Part shown: positions 37,408 to 47,553 of the stretch, piece by piece
Layout of the letters: each line of letters opens with the position of its first letter
Numbering within the stretch: position 1 is the stretch's first letter
Assembly: GCA_947501005.1 (NCBI GenBank)
Contig: CANMTU010000001.1
Coordinates: 2,442,501 to 2,506,500 of the forward strand
DNA length: 64,000 bases
DNA from: an uncultured Erythrobacter sp.
GTDB lineage: Bacteria > Pseudomonadota > Alphaproteobacteria > Sphingomonadales > Sphingomonadaceae
Reading direction: 5' to 3'
Made by a program: the position numbers and the translations under genes
The notes under the pieces: model-generated
What the model saw: only the letters and a program-made list of their open reading frames with translations
What the model was told of the DNA's origin: nothing
Database searches by the model: none

Positions 37408-38241
37408 TCATGAAAGCACCAGCGCACGAGGCCGCCCGGCCAGATCGCGGCGCAGGGCGACGGCGAACCCCTGAAGGGCGAACAGCGCGGTCACCGCCTC
37501 GGCCTGCCCGGCCCCGATCTCGAACACCGCCGCCCCGCCCGGTCTCATCAAAGCGCGGATTTGGGGGGCGAGGCGGCGATAATCGTCGAGGCCCTCGGCG
37601 CCCGCGAACAGCGCCGAATGCGGTTCGTGGTCCGCCACGTCGGGATCGAGCGCAGCGCCGCTTTCGACATAGGGGGGATTGCAGAGCACGAGGTCGAACA
37701 ATCCGAGATGATCGCGCCACCCCGGCAGCGTCCAGTCGCCCAATTCGATCTTCGCCCGGTCCGCCAGGCCGAGACGCGCCGCATTGCGCCGCGCCACGGC
37801 GACCGCGCCCTCGCTGGCATCGAGGGCCACGCCCTGCGCATCGGGCCACAGATCGAGCGCGACCAGCAGCAGCGCCCCGGTCCCGGTGCCGAGATCGAGG
37901 ATCCGGCGCGGCGGGGCGCGATCGGGGAACAGCGCGCGGGCGGCGTCGATCAGCGTCTCGCTGTCGCCCCGCGGGATCAGCGTGGCGGGCGTCACTTCGA
38001 AATCGAGGCCGTAGAATTCCTGATGCCCGACGATATGCGCCACGGGTTCGCGCCCCATGCGTCGTTCGATCAATGCCTCGAACCGCGCGGGTACCGGATC
38101 GCGCATTATGTGCAGCAACAGGTGCGACCGGCTGGCACCCAAAGCATGGGCCATCAGCAGTTCGGCATCGAGGCGGGGGGTGTCGCTGGTGTGCGACAGG
38201 CGCTCCGTCGCATGGCGCAGCGCCCTGCCGACCGTCACCAC
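37408..38241 (-). CDS. prmC: Release factor glutamine methyltransferase
   Basis: 277 residues. It methylates the Gln of the GGQ motif in release factors, using SAM. Motif I LDLGTGTGALLLVALDLWP and the catalytic NPPY (VLCNPPYVESG) are intact. It follows prfA by one base on the same strand, so the methyltransferase and its substrate are co-expressed. The 247 bases between this gene and DUF4167 hold no recognisable gene. Confidence 0.96.
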   Translation of the reverse strand: MVTVGRALRHATERLSHTSDTPRLDAELLMAHALGASRSHLLLHIMRDPVPARFEALIERRMGREPVAHIVGHQEFYGLDFEVTPATLIPRGDSETLIDAARALFPDRAPPRRILDLGTGTGALLLVALDLWPDAQGVALDASEGAVAVARRNAARLGLADRAKIELGDWTLPGWRDHLGLFDLVLCNPPYVESGAALDPDVADHEPHSALFAGAEGLDDYRRLAPQIRALMRPGGAAVFEIGAGQAEAVTALFALQGFAVALRRDLAGRPRALVLS

Positions 38242-38242
38242 C

Positions 38243-39310
38243 TTAATCCTCCAGCGCCGCCAGCCGCTTCGCCTCGTCTTCTGCGATCAGCGCGTCAACC
38301 AGCTCGCCCAGCCCAGGTCCGGCGATGATTTCGGGCAGCTTGTGCAAGGTCAGGCCGATGCGATGATCGGTCACCCGACCTTGCGGGTAATTGTAGGTGC
38401 GGATGCGTTCGGAGCGGTCGCCGCTGCCGACCATGGCGCGGCGCGCCTCGGCCTCTGCGCCCTGCGTCGCCTCGCGCTCCGCTTCGTAGAGCCGGGCGCG
38501 CAGGACCTGCATCGCCTTTTCGCGGTTCTTGTGCTGGCTGCGCCCGTCCTGGCAGGTGACCACCGTGCCGGTGGGAAGGTGGGTGATGCGGATCGCGCTG
38601 TCGGTCGTGTTGACGTGCTGGCCGCCCGCCCCGCTCGAGCGATAGGTGTCGATCTTGAGGTCGCCGGCATCGATCTGCACGTCGACCTCGTCCGGCTCGG
38701 GCAGGACGGCGACCGTCGCGGCCGAGGTGTGGATGCGCCCCCCGCTTTCGGTTTCCGGCACACGCTGCACCCGGTGGACACCGCTTTCGAATTTCAGCTT
38801 CGCGAACACGCCCTTGCCGGCGACGTTGGCGACGATTTCCTTGAAGCCGCCGACTTCGCTGGCATTCATGCTGACCGGCTCGACCTGCCAGCCCTGTTCG
38901 GCGGCGAAACGTTCGTACATGCGATAAAGGTCGCCGGCGAACAGCGCCGCCTCGTCGCCGCCGGTGCCGGCCCGGATTTCGAGCATGGCGGGCTTGGCAT
39001 CGGCACTGTCACGCGGCAACATCGCGAGCGACAGCGCGCGTTCCATTTCTGGCAGCGCCTTGCGCAGGCTTTCCAGCTCTTCTTCCGCCATCGCGCGCAT
39101 TTCCGGATCGGCGAGCATGTCTTCCAGCTCGCCCATCTCTTCGCGCGCAGCCCTGACCCGAGCTGCGACGAGGGCGACCGGTTCCAGCTCGGCATAATCG
39201 CGTGAGGCCTGAACGAAGGCATCCCCCTCGAGCTGGCCGGATGCCATCCGCGCCTCGAGTTCGGCGAAGCGATGGGCGATCTGTTGGAGGCGTTCGGCGG
39301 GGATGGTCAT
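38243..39310 (-). CDS. prfA: Peptide chain release factor 1
   Basis: 355 residues. GGQ is present in [15 protein letters not shown] near 230, and the codon-recognition tripeptide is PET ([15 protein letters not shown]), the P-x-T form of RF1. The C-terminal signature [19 protein letters not shown] is standard. It reads UAA and UAG stop codons at the ribosome. It lies between hisS and prmC. Confidence 0.97.
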   Translation of the reverse strand: MTIPAERLQQIAHRFAELEARMASGQLEGDAFVQASRDYAELEPVALVAARVRAAREEMGELEDMLADPEMRAMAEEELESLRKALPEMERALSLAMLPRDSADAKPAMLEIRAGTGGDEAALFAGDLYRMYERFAAEQGWQVEPVSMNASEVGGFKEIVANVAGKGVFAKLKFESGVHRVQRVPETESGGRIHTSAATVAVLPEPDEVDVQIDAGDLKIDTYRSSGAGGQHVNTTDSAIRITHLPTGTVVTCQDGRSQHKNREKAMQVLRARLYEAEREATQGAEAEARRAMVGSGDRSERIRTYNYPQGRVTDHRIGLTLHKLPEIIAGPGLGELVDALIAEDEAKRLAALED

Positions 39311-39327
39311 TCGGTCATTCTCTTACA

Positions 39328-39418
39328 CGTCATGCTGATCCTGGTTCAGCATCCAGTTCTCAGCCTTCGATGAAGCCAAGTGAGGAAAGATGGACCCTGA
39401 AACAAGTTCAAGGTGACG
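39328..39418. repeat. REP/BIME-like inverted repeat element
   Basis: Left arm 39328-39355 (core CATGCTGA then GGTTCAGCATCCA) and right arm 39390-39418 (TGGACCCTGAAACAAG then TTCAAGGTGACG) are imperfect reverse complements about 29 bases long, separated by 34 bases. The arms resemble a short dispersed intergenic repeat I recall from sphingomonad genomes (GTCATGCTGAACTTGTTTCAG type). It sits between hisS and prfA. Confidence 0.65.
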
Positions 39419-39432
39419 GGTTGCATCGAAAC

Positions 39433-40680
39433 TTATGCGTAAGGCTTTATGGCTTGCAACACCGGAGCATCTGAATTCTCGTGCGACACACTGTGCCCCA
39501 TGTTCTGTTGCAAGGAAACGATCACGTCATGCGGCTTCTTCTTCGCTTTGTCGAAGCGCTTCCGATTGGATCCTTCAGCGATCAATTCCGCTGAAAACCC
39601 TTGTTCGCGGACGCTTCGCATCAAGCCGAACGCTTCCGTCAGGCGGGTGTCATCCTCGACCACGACGATGAGATCGCTCGAGCTTTCCGTCGGCTCCCCC
39701 ACCAGCATCGCCAGCCGCTCGATCCCCGCAGCCCAGCCGACCGCCGGCGTCGGCGCGCCGCCAAGCGATTCCATCAGCCCATCATAGCGCCCGCCGCCCA
39801 GCACCGTGCTCTGCGAGCCGAGCTTCGACGCTGCCTCGCTGCCCTCGTCCGGAATGAACTCGAACGCGGTGTGCCGGTAATAATCCAGCCCGCGAACCAG
39901 ACCATCGGCGCGTGTCCACTTCACCCCCGCCGCATCCAGCCCGCTCGTCACCGCCTCGAAGAACGCGCGCGCATCGTCAGACAGGAACTGGTCGATTTTT
40001 GGCGCGTCGGCCACGAACGCCCGGTCGCGCCGGTCCTTGGAATCGAGAATGCGCAGCGGGTTCTTCTCCAGCCGCTCCTGCGAATCCTCGCTCAATTCAC
40101 CACGCACGGCGCGGAAATGCTCGACCAGCGCGGCGCGCCAGGCCTCGCGGCTGTCGCCGTCGCCCAGCGTGTTGAGGTGCAGCGTCACACCCGCGATCCC
40201 CAGCTCCTTCAGCAACTGATCGGCGAAGGCGAGCAGTTCCACGTCCGCCTGCGGTTCGGCCGCGCCGACGATCTCGGCGTCGATCTGGTGGAACTGGCGA
40301 TAGCGGCCCTTCTGCGGGCGTTCGTAGCGGAAGATCGGGCCATGGGTCGCCAGCTTGAGCGGCGCGTGCTGCTGCCAGCCATTGGTGAGGAAGGCGCGCG
40401 CGATGCCGGCGGTGAATTCAGGCCGCAGGGTCAGACTGTCGCCGCCGCGATCCTCGAACGTGTACATTTCCTTCGACACGATGTCGGTCGTCTCGCCGAT
40501 CGAGCGCGCGAACACCTCGGTCTTCTCGAACACCGGCATTTCCACCCGGCGAAAGCGATAGAGCTTGCGCACGCGTTCGAAGGTTTCGACGACGAAGGCG
40601 AAGGCTTCGGCATCGGCGCCGAAGATGTCCTGCGTACCGCGAATGGCTTGGGGGGTGCTGCGGGAGGGGGTCTTGCTCAT
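39433..40680 (-). CDS. hisS: Histidyl-tRNA synthetase
   Basis: 415 residues, a class II synthetase that charges tRNA-His. Motif 2 ([16 protein letters not shown]) and the histidine-specific [16 protein letters not shown] near 258 are clear, with [14 protein letters not shown] near 80. The anticodon-binding domain is at the C-terminus. It is transcribed toward prfA, with the REP-like element in between. Confidence 0.97.
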   Translation of the reverse strand: MSKTPSRSTPQAIRGTQDIFGADAEAFAFVVETFERVRKLYRFRRVEMPVFEKTEVFARSIGETTDIVSKEMYTFEDRGGDSLTLRPEFTAGIARAFLTNGWQQHAPLKLATHGPIFRYERPQKGRYRQFHQIDAEIVGAAEPQADVELLAFADQLLKELGIAGVTLHLNTLGDGDSREAWRAALVEHFRAVRGELSEDSQERLEKNPLRILDSKDRRDRAFVADAPKIDQFLSDDARAFFEAVTSGLDAAGVKWTRADGLVRGLDYYRHTAFEFIPDEGSEAASKLGSQSTVLGGGRYDGLMESLGGAPTPAVGWAAGIERLAMLVGEPTESSSDLIVVVEDDTRLTEAFGLMRSVREQGFSAELIAEGSNRKRFDKAKKKPHDVIVSLQQNMGHSVSHENSDAPVLQAIKPYA

Positions 40681-40775
40681 GATGCGCTGCGCCCTAGCGC
40701 GTTCGGTGGGAACGGAAAAGCCGCTCGTCGAGCGAAAGCTTGCCTTCGCGCAGGCGGGGCAGCATGGCAGGCGCC

Positions 40776-42719
40776 ATGATCAAACGCACCGCGCCGCTCG
40801 CCCTTGCCCTCGTTCTCGCCAGCCACCCGGCACAGGCCCAGATCCGCCCCGACACGGCCTCCGCCCCGGTCGCGCCGAAATTGAACGACGCGACCCCGCT
40901 GCCGCAGGACACGCCGTGGCCCGGCGGGCCGATCCGGCTGGACATCGATGCGACCGATACGCAGCGCGGCATCTATTCCGTCACCCAGACGATCCCCGTG
41001 CCCGCCGGGATGCGGCAGCTCGGCCTGCTGCTGCCCGAATGGCTGCCCGGCAACCACGCGGCGCGCGGGCCGATCAACCTGCTGTCCAACATCCGCTTCA
41101 CCGCGAACGGCGAGCCGCTGACCTGGCGGCGCGATCCGTACGACGTCTACCGCTTCGTCGTCGACGTGCCGCAGGGCACGCGCGAGGTGACGGCGAACTA
41201 CCTTCACACCTCGCCCATCACCGGCAGCGAGGGGCGCATCACGATGACGCAGGAGATGCTCAACCTTCAATGGGAGAAGATGAGCCTTTATCCCGAAGGG
41301 CATTACGTGCGCCGGATCGTGGTGCAGCCGACCGTGACGGTGCCCGAGGGCTGGCAGGTGTTCACCGCGCTCGACGGGCAGACCCGCACCGGCAACACCC
41401 TCGCCTGGGATGCCACCGATTACGAGACGCTGGTCGATTCGCCGATCTTCGCCGGCAAATATGCCAAGCGCTGGGACGTGGGCGAGAACGTCAAGCTCGA
41501 CGCGGTGGCCGACGCGCCGAAATATCTCGACATCGCGCCCGCCAATCTCGACCGCTTCGAACGGCTGGTGAACGAGGCCGACGCCCTGTTCGGGGCGCAG
41601 CATTTCGACCATTACGACATCCTGCTGGCGCTGACCGATCGGATGGGCGGCATCGGCCTCGAACACCATCGTTCGGCGGAAAACCAGTACGAGCCGGAAG
41701 CCTTGATAAAGTGGGACGAATACGACTGGGATCACAATGTCGTCAGCCACGAACTCGTGCACAGCTGGAACGGCAAGTTCCGCCGCCCCGAAGGGCTGTG
41801 GACGCCCGATTATCGCACGCCGATGGATGACAGCCTCCTGTGGGTCTATGAAGGGCAGACCCAGTTCTGGGGCTGGATCCTCGCCGCACGCTCCGGCCTG
41901 CAGACGAAGGACACGATCCTGGGCACGATCGCGCTGGCGGCAGCGAACTATGCCGAAGGCCAGCCGGGCCGCGAATGGCGCAGCGTGCAGGACACGACCT
42001 ACGATCCGATCATCAGCTCGCGCCGCCCCCTGCCCTACAGCTCCCTCCAGCGCAGCGAGGACTATTACGTCGAGGGCGCACTGATCTGGCTGGAAGCCGA
42101 CCAGATCATCCGCAAGGGAACCGGCGGGAAACGCGGGCTGGACGATTTCGCCGAGGCGTTCTTCGGCAAGACCGATGGCGATTACGGACAGCTGACCTAC
42201 GATTTCGGCGAGGTCGTGCGGACCCTGAACGGCGTCTACGCCTATGACTGGGCGGATTTCCTCGACACGCGGCTGCGCCGGCCGGGCCAGCCGGCGCCCC
42301 TGCGCGGGCTGAACGTGGCGGGCTACGAACTGGTGTGGAAGGATACGCCCAACCCCTATGCCAAGGGGCGGATGGACAATGCGAAATATCTCGACCTGTT
42401 CTATTCGCTGGGCTTCAACCTGACCTCCGACGGCACGGTGACGAGCACCCTGTATGACGGGCCGGCCTTCGATGCCGGGATCGTCAACGGCGCGCAGATC
42501 GTGGCGGTGAACGGCGCGGCCTTTTCGGGCGAGGCGATCAACGAAGCGGTTACCGCCGCGAAAGGCACCGAGGCGCCGATCGAATTGCTGGTGAAGCGGG
42601 GGGAGCGGTACGACACGATCGCGCTCGATTACCACGGGGGCCTGCGCTATCCCTGGATCGAACCGACGGGCAAGGGCACGCAGGGCCTCGACCGGCTGCT
42701 GGCGCCGCGCACGAAATAA
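40776..42719 (+). CDS. M61 family metallopeptidase (glycyl aminopeptidase-like)
   Basis: 647 residues. A signal peptide ([14 protein letters not shown]) follows ATG 40776. The zinc motif [10 protein letters not shown] lies near residue 325, after the VVS box, and [15 protein letters not shown] contains the downstream Glu ligand region. A C-terminal PDZ domain ([32 protein letters not shown]) is present. It should be a periplasmic peptidase. It is divergent from hisS. Confidence 0.95.
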   Translation: MIKRTAPLALALVLASHPAQAQIRPDTASAPVAPKLNDATPLPQDTPWPGGPIRLDIDATDTQRGIYSVTQTIPVPAGMRQLGLLLPEWLPGNHAARGPINLLSNIRFTANGEPLTWRRDPYDVYRFVVDVPQGTREVTANYLHTSPITGSEGRITMTQEMLNLQWEKMSLYPEGHYVRRIVVQPTVTVPEGWQVFTALDGQTRTGNTLAWDATDYETLVDSPIFAGKYAKRWDVGENVKLDAVADAPKYLDIAPANLDRFERLVNEADALFGAQHFDHYDILLALTDRMGGIGLEHHRSAENQYEPEALIKWDEYDWDHNVVSHELVHSWNGKFRRPEGLWTPDYRTPMDDSLLWVYEGQTQFWGWILAARSGLQTKDTILGTIALAAANYAEGQPGREWRSVQDTTYDPIISSRRPLPYSSLQRSEDYYVEGALIWLEADQIIRKGTGGKRGLDDFAEAFFGKTDGDYGQLTYDFGEVVRTLNGVYAYDWADFLDTRLRRPGQPAPLRGLNVAGYELVWKDTPNPYAKGRMDNAKYLDLFYSLGFNLTSDGTVTSTLYDGPAFDAGIVNGAQIVAVNGAAFSGEAINEAVTAAKGTEAPIELLVKRGERYDTIALDYHGGLRYPWIEPTGKGTQGLDRLLAPRTK

Positions 42720-42882
42720 GGCGCCGGCCGAGGGAAAGCGCATTCTGTCAATATGTTGGCACCGTCCCGCGGTCGAACGGGGCGGTGCGGCGGCGCTTGC
42801 CCTTGCGCCACGCTCTGGCTACGGCGCCCGGCATACGTCCTTCCGGGTAGGGGCGACCGATAACCATTCGAGAGACCATCAC

Positions 42883-43416
42883 ATGCGTATCGATCTCATT
42901 CCCATCGGCGACAATCCGCCGGAAAGCCTCAACGTCATTATCGAAGTACCGACCGGCGGCGAGCCCGTGAAATACGAGTTCGACAAGGAATCGGGCGCGC
43001 TCTACGTCGATCGCATCCTGCACACGCCGATGCGCTACCCCGCGAATTACGGTTTCGTGCCGCACACTTTGTCGCCGGACGGCGACCCGCTCGATGCGCT
43101 GGTGATTGCCCGTTCGCCCTTCATTCCCGGCTGCGTCGTGCGTGCCCGCCCGATCGGCGTGCTGAACCTCGAAGACGAGCATGGCGGGGACGAGAAGCTG
43201 GTCTGCGTGCCCGTCGACACGACCTTCCCGTATTACTCGGACGTCGGCGAAACCAAGGACTTGCCGAGCATCATTTTCGCACAGATCGAACACTTCTTCA
43301 CCCACTACAAGGATCTGGAGAAGGAAAAGTGGGTCCGCGTCGGCGCCTGGGGCGATGCCGCCGAAGCCAAGCGGATCGTGCTGGAATCGATCGAACGCTG
43401 CAAGAACGCCGGCTAG
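42883..43416 (+). CDS. ppa: Inorganic pyrophosphatase
   Basis: 177 residues, family I soluble pyrophosphatase. Metal-binding aspartates are in DGDPLDALV near 65-70, and YPANYGFVPHTL is the family signature. It hydrolyses pyrophosphate from biosynthesis in the cytoplasm. It is convergent with the BON-MscS gene, one base away. Confidence 0.97.
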   Translation: MRIDLIPIGDNPPESLNVIIEVPTGGEPVKYEFDKESGALYVDRILHTPMRYPANYGFVPHTLSPDGDPLDALVIARSPFIPGCVVRARPIGVLNLEDEHGGDEKLVCVPVDTTFPYYSDVGETKDLPSIIFAQIEHFFTHYKDLEKEKWVRVGAWGDAAEAKRIVLESIERCKNAG

Positions 43417-43417
43417 G

Positions 43418-44821
43418 TCACTCCACCGGGCGGCCGTGGTCGAGCAGGTCCTTGTCCTGCTCGCCCCCGCTCTGGCGGCGTTCGTCCTCGACCATCTCCT
43501 CGATCTCGGCGACGGGGCGGACGTCCTCCTCGTGGGGCACGGGGCTAACCTGGCGCACGGTCTTCTTGGGGGCCTTGCGCTCTTCTGACGGCCCCGCCCC
43601 CCCGATCGGCACATTGGCCGAGCGCGGATCGAAGCGCAGGCGGTAGATCGGTTCGGGCAGGCCGAACCCTGCCTCCTCGAGCGCCTGCTTCACCGCCGGG
43701 ATGGCGCGCGTCTGCGCCTTGAACCAGTCCGTCTCGGTCTGGTCGATCCAGCCCAGAAAGCGGATCACGACATTGGAATCGCCGACCTCGACGATGCGCC
43801 CCTCGGCGGGCGGCTTGGCGAGGATGAAGGGCAACGCCTGCAACGTCTCGCGCCCGAGATTGCGCGCCGCCAGCGCATCGTCATCGGCATCGACGCCGAG
43901 GTCGAATGCGAAGCGGCGCTGGGGATTGCGGGTGTAATTGGTGATGACCGCCTTGAACACCTGGCTGTTGGGCACGCGCAGATGATTGCCGTCGAGCGTC
44001 ATCAGCACGGTCGCGCGGCTGGTCAGTCGGATGACCCGCCCTTCCAGATCGTCGATCTTCACCAGGTCGTTGCCGCGAAACGGCTGGCGCAGGCTGAGCA
44101 TGAGCGAGGCGACATAGTTCTCGATCGTGTCGCGCAGCGCGAAGCCCAGAGCCAGGCCGATCACCCCCGCCCCGCCCAGTACCGCCCCCAGCAGCGCCCC
44201 CGCCCCCACGATGTCGAGCGCGATGACCAGGCCGCCGACGATGAAGACGAAGCGGATGGCGCTGGCGATCAGTTCTTCGAGGAAGCCGTTGGGCGCGATC
44301 CGGCGCCACAGCCCGCCGAGCCCGGCGATCAGGTAACCGATCAGCGCGATCACGCCCCACACCACGATGGCGAAGCCGAACAACGGAATCATGGCGACGA
44401 AATCGTCGAGCTTTCCGGTCAGCGCGGCGATGCCGCCCGCCTGCGACGACAGCGAGGTGTCGCGTTCCAGCCCGTTCTCGATCGTGACGACGCCCGCCAC
44501 CCGGCCGACGATTGCCTCGGCCCGGGCGATGTCTTCCTGCTGCGGAACCTGGCCCGAAAGGGTGACCACCCCCTGCCGCACCGAAACCCGCACCCCGCGA
44601 AAGGCCGGCAGTTCGGCGAAGATTCCGCGAATGCGTTCCGTGATGCGCGTGTCATCGCCCGCGTTCTGGGTGTTGTCGATGGTCTGAGCGGGCGGTTCCG
44701 GCTCGGGCGCGGCGGTGTCCGCCGGGGCGGCCGCCGGCAACATCGCGGCAACCGGTGCCGCCACGGGCAATGCCGTCGCACAGGCGGCAAGCAGCGCGGC
44801 GGGGGCCAGCAGGCGCCTCAT
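43418..44821 (-). CDS. BON-domain mechanosensitive channel (MscS family)
   Basis: 467 residues. A signal peptide precedes a Pro/Ala/Glu linker, then a periplasmic BON domain (ITERIRGIFAELPAFRGVRV, TLSGQVPQQEDIARAEAIV in part) at about 58-120, three membrane helices, and the MscS pore/beta domain (GLALGFALRDTIENYVASLML, NDLVKIDDLEGRVIRLTSR in part). The C-terminus is charged. Its start overlaps the pmbA stop by 4 bases. BON probably contacts membrane or envelope, giving a channel unlike the plain MscS at 25027. Confidence 0.92.
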   Translation of the reverse strand: MRRLLAPAALLAACATALPVAAPVAAMLPAAAPADTAAPEPEPPAQTIDNTQNAGDDTRITERIRGIFAELPAFRGVRVSVRQGVVTLSGQVPQQEDIARAEAIVGRVAGVVTIENGLERDTSLSSQAGGIAALTGKLDDFVAMIPLFGFAIVVWGVIALIGYLIAGLGGLWRRIAPNGFLEELIASAIRFVFIVGGLVIALDIVGAGALLGAVLGGAGVIGLALGFALRDTIENYVASLMLSLRQPFRGNDLVKIDDLEGRVIRLTSRATVLMTLDGNHLRVPNSQVFKAVITNYTRNPQRRFAFDLGVDADDDALAARNLGRETLQALPFILAKPPAEGRIVEVGDSNVVIRFLGWIDQTETDWFKAQTRAIPAVKQALEEAGFGLPEPIYRLRFDPRSANVPIGGAGPSEERKAPKKTVRQVSPVPHEEDVRPVAEIEEMVEDERRQSGGEQDKDLLDHGRPVE

Positions 44822-46164
44822 TCCCCGGCCACCATCATGCCGTCGATCCGCAAGGTCGGCACGTTGACCGCCCGGTGCATCTCCAGATCGTTCGCCGGCA
44901 CCAGCGCGCGGAACATGTCGAGCAGATTGCCGGCAATCGTGATCTCCGCGACCGCGCCCGCGATCTCGCCGCCCCGGATGCGCATCCCGGTCGCGCCGCG
45001 GCTGTAATCCCCGGTCACCGGGTTGACGCCCTGCCCGAACAGCGCGGTGACGTAGAGCCCGTCTTCGATATCCTGCATCAGTTCGGCAGGGGTGGTGCCG
45101 CCCGCCTCCAGATGGACATTGCTCGCCGAAACGCCCGGCGATCCCGCGCCCCCGCGCGAGGCGTTGCCGGTGAGGCCGAGGCCGAGTTGCCCGGCCGAGG
45201 CGACATTGGTCAGCCAGCCGCCGATGCGGCCGTTCTCGACCAGCGCTCGGGGCGCGCAGCCGACGCCTTCACCGTCGAAGGCGCGCGAGCGCAGACCGCG
45301 CCGGCGCAGCGGATCCTCGACGATGCGAATCGCGGAATCGAACAGCGCCTCGTCCTCGTGGCCGAGCAGAAAACTCGCCTTGCGCGCGACCGCCGGGGCC
45401 GACAGGGCGCCGATCAGATGGCCGACCAGCCCGGCGCCGACGCGCGGATCGAACACGACCGGCAGCTTGCGGCTGGGCATGGAGCCGGGATCGAGGCGGG
45501 CCACCGCCCGCTCCCCCGCCTTGCGCCCGATCTCGTCCGCGCCCGGCAGGTCGCCGCGATGGCGCGTGGTGCGCATGGCATAGTCGGTCTGCATTCCGCT
45601 TCCCGCGCCAGCGATCATGCTGGCCGACAGCGAATGGCCACTTGCCGAATAGCCGCGGGCGAAGCCGTTCGAGGTGGCAAGGGCCGCGACCGACCGGCTG
45701 GCAGCCGCGCTGCCCCCGTCGCTGTTGGTGACGCCATCGACGGCGCGCGCCGCGTCTTCCACGGCGGTCGCCGCCTCGCGCAGGGCGGCGGGCGACGGTT
45801 CTGCCGGATCGCACAGGTCGAGATCGGGCAGGGGGCCGGCGAACGGCCGATCTTCGGGTGCGAGCCCCGCAAACGGGTCTTTCGGCGCGATCCGGGCCAT
45901 CTCCACCGCCCGCTGGGCCAGGGCGGCAAGGCTTTCGGGGAGGAAATCGCTGGTGCTGATCGAGGCGGAGCGGCGGCCGACGAAGACGCGCAAACCGATC
46001 TCCTCGCCCTCCGATCGCTCGACCTCTTCCAGTCTGCCCAGCCGGACTGTCACGCTCTCGGATGTCTGGGCGCTGGCGACCGCATCGGCCGCGTCCGCCC
46101 CCTTCGCAAGTGCCAGCGCAATAAGGTCGTTGCAGCGCGCGAGCGCGGTATCGGTATCGATCAT
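44818..46164 (-). CDS. pmbA: TldD/PmbA family metalloprotease-like protein
   Basis: 448 residues of the TldE/PmbA type. The family lacks an HExxH in this subunit and works as a heterodimer with TldD, which is not in the window. GLRVFVGRRSASISTSDF near 52 and DPRVGAGLVGHLIGALS near 232 are typical. TldD/TldE degrade or mature small peptides such as microcin B17 and other modified peptides. It is translationally coupled to the channel gene. Confidence 0.92.
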   Translation of the reverse strand: MIDTDTALARCNDLIALALAKGADAADAVASAQTSESVTVRLGRLEEVERSEGEEIGLRVFVGRRSASISTSDFLPESLAALAQRAVEMARIAPKDPFAGLAPEDRPFAGPLPDLDLCDPAEPSPAALREAATAVEDAARAVDGVTNSDGGSAAASRSVAALATSNGFARGYSASGHSLSASMIAGAGSGMQTDYAMRTTRHRGDLPGADEIGRKAGERAVARLDPGSMPSRKLPVVFDPRVGAGLVGHLIGALSAPAVARKASFLLGHEDEALFDSAIRIVEDPLRRRGLRSRAFDGEGVGCAPRALVENGRIGGWLTNVASAGQLGLGLTGNASRGGAGSPGVSASNVHLEAGGTTPAELMQDIEDGLYVTALFGQGVNPVTGDYSRGATGMRIRGGEIAGAVAEITIAGNLLDMFRALVPANDLEMHRAVNVPTLRIDGMMVAGE

Positions 46165-46236
46165 ATCTGGTGCAACGCCTGACGGGCGATCCGGCCCCCG
46201 TCAAGGACGAGGCGGCGATCGGCCCCGGCGCTGGCC

Positions 46237-46611
46237 TTACGTCGCGGGGCTGACCAGGCGGAACAGCGCGGTGATCAGCGGCGGCAGGCCGAGCGCCAGC
46301 AGCCACAGCGCGAGGATATCGCGGCGAAAGGCCGGGCGCAGCGCGATATCGGCTGCCGCCTCGTCCGGCAGATCGCGCCAGCGCCGCTCGAACCAGCGGC
46401 ATGCCGGAATGATCGCGGCGACCAGCAGCACCAGCGTGACATAGGGCAGGATCGACGGCAAACCGTCCTGCAAGGCGTGCACGGTGAGGAAGATCTGCAG
46501 CGCGGTATAGACGATGAGAGCGAACGCGACATGGTCGCTCATCGATTTGCGCCAATCATGCGGCTTGGATGCTGTGCGCCCAGCCGCGACATTCTCTATG
46601 ACCTTCGCCAT
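46237..46611 (-). CDS. Small membrane protein of unknown function
   Basis: 124 residues with three hydrophobic segments (about 27-45, 52-70 and 97-118) and an Arg-rich middle loop (CRWFERRWRDL). AGGAGA precedes ATG 46611; a later ATG at 46542 is possible. It resembles no family I can name. It lies upstream of pmbA on the same strand, 72 bases away. Confidence 0.65.
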   Translation of the reverse strand: MAKVIENVAAGRTASKPHDWRKSMSDHVAFALIVYTALQIFLTVHALQDGLPSILPYVTLVLLVAAIIPACRWFERRWRDLPDEAAADIALRPAFRRDILALWLLALGLPPLITALFRLVSPAT

Positions 46612-46728
46612 GCCATTCTCCTGACATTTCCTCTATCCCGACGCGGAGCATCTCAAAACCGGGGCAGGATGGCAAGCGGGCTCACAAGCGGGGTTTGCGC
46701 ACGCCCCCTTCCTGCTATGCTGGCGCGG

Positions 46729-47514
46729 ATGGCCGAACCTGTTCTCCACCCCGATGCCGCACCGCCTGCCGACGCCGCGCCGCCCATCCCGCAGGGCGGG
46801 CTGGAAGTCGTGTCGATCGCCAAGAGCTACGACAAGCGCGCGGTGCTGACCGATATCTCGCTGTCGGTCGGCAAGGGCGAGGTGCTGGGCCTGCTGGGGC
46901 CGAACGGGGCAGGCAAGACGACCTGTTTCTATTCGATCATGGGGCTGGTGCGGCCCGACAGCGGCCGCATCCTGATGGACGGCGAAGATGTGACCAAGCT
47001 GCCGATGTATCGCCGCGCGATCCTGGGGTTGGGCTATCTGCCCCAGGAAACCAGCATCTTTCGCGGCATGACGGTCGAACAGAACATTGCCTGCGTGCTC
47101 GAAATGGTCGAGCCGGACAAGCAGACCCGCGCCGCCGAACTCGACCGGCTGCTGGACGAGTTCGGACTGCAACGGCTGCGCACCAGCCCGGCGATGGCGC
47201 TGTCGGGCGGCGAACGGCGGCGGGCGGAGATCGCCCGGGCGCTGGCGGCGAAACCCTCGATCATGCTGCTCGACGAGCCCTTTGCCGGGATCGACCCCCT
47301 CTCGATCAGCGATATCCGCGATCTCGTCGCCGATCTGAAGACGCGGGGCATCGGAGTGCTGATTACCGATCACAATGTGCGCGAGACGCTGGAAATCGTC
47401 GACCGGGCCTGCATCATCTATGGCGGCCAGGTGCTGTTCGCCGGCACCCCGCAGGACCTCGTCGCGGACGAAAACGTCAAGCGGCTCTATCTCGGCGAAA
47501 GCTTCACGCTGTGA
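46729..47514 (+). CDS. lptB: LPS export ABC transporter ATP-binding protein
   Basis: 261 residues. Walker A is GPNGAGKTT, the ABC signature LSGGERRR, and Walker B IMLLDEPFAGID; the LptB-type YLPQETSIFRGMTVEQN follows the Q-loop. It powers LPS extraction from the inner membrane with LptF/LptG. ATG 46717 is an equally possible start. The lptB-rpoN order is standard in alphaproteobacteria. Confidence 0.95.
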   Translation: MAEPVLHPDAAPPADAAPPIPQGGLEVVSIAKSYDKRAVLTDISLSVGKGEVLGLLGPNGAGKTTCFYSIMGLVRPDSGRILMDGEDVTKLPMYRRAILGLGYLPQETSIFRGMTVEQNIACVLEMVEPDKQTRAAELDRLLDEFGLQRLRTSPAMALSGGERRRAEIARALAAKPSIMLLDEPFAGIDPLSISDIRDLVADLKTRGIGVLITDHNVRETLEIVDRACIIYGGQVLFAGTPQDLVADENVKRLYLGESFTL

Positions 47515-47553
47515 GGATCGTGCCGCCGCGATTCCCTGGATAGGCCAAGGCCG

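Noticed and set aside
40677-42743. 688-codon open frame antisense to the M61 peptidase
   Set aside because: Same compositional artefact; the plus-strand peptidase has signal peptide, zinc motif and PDZ domain.
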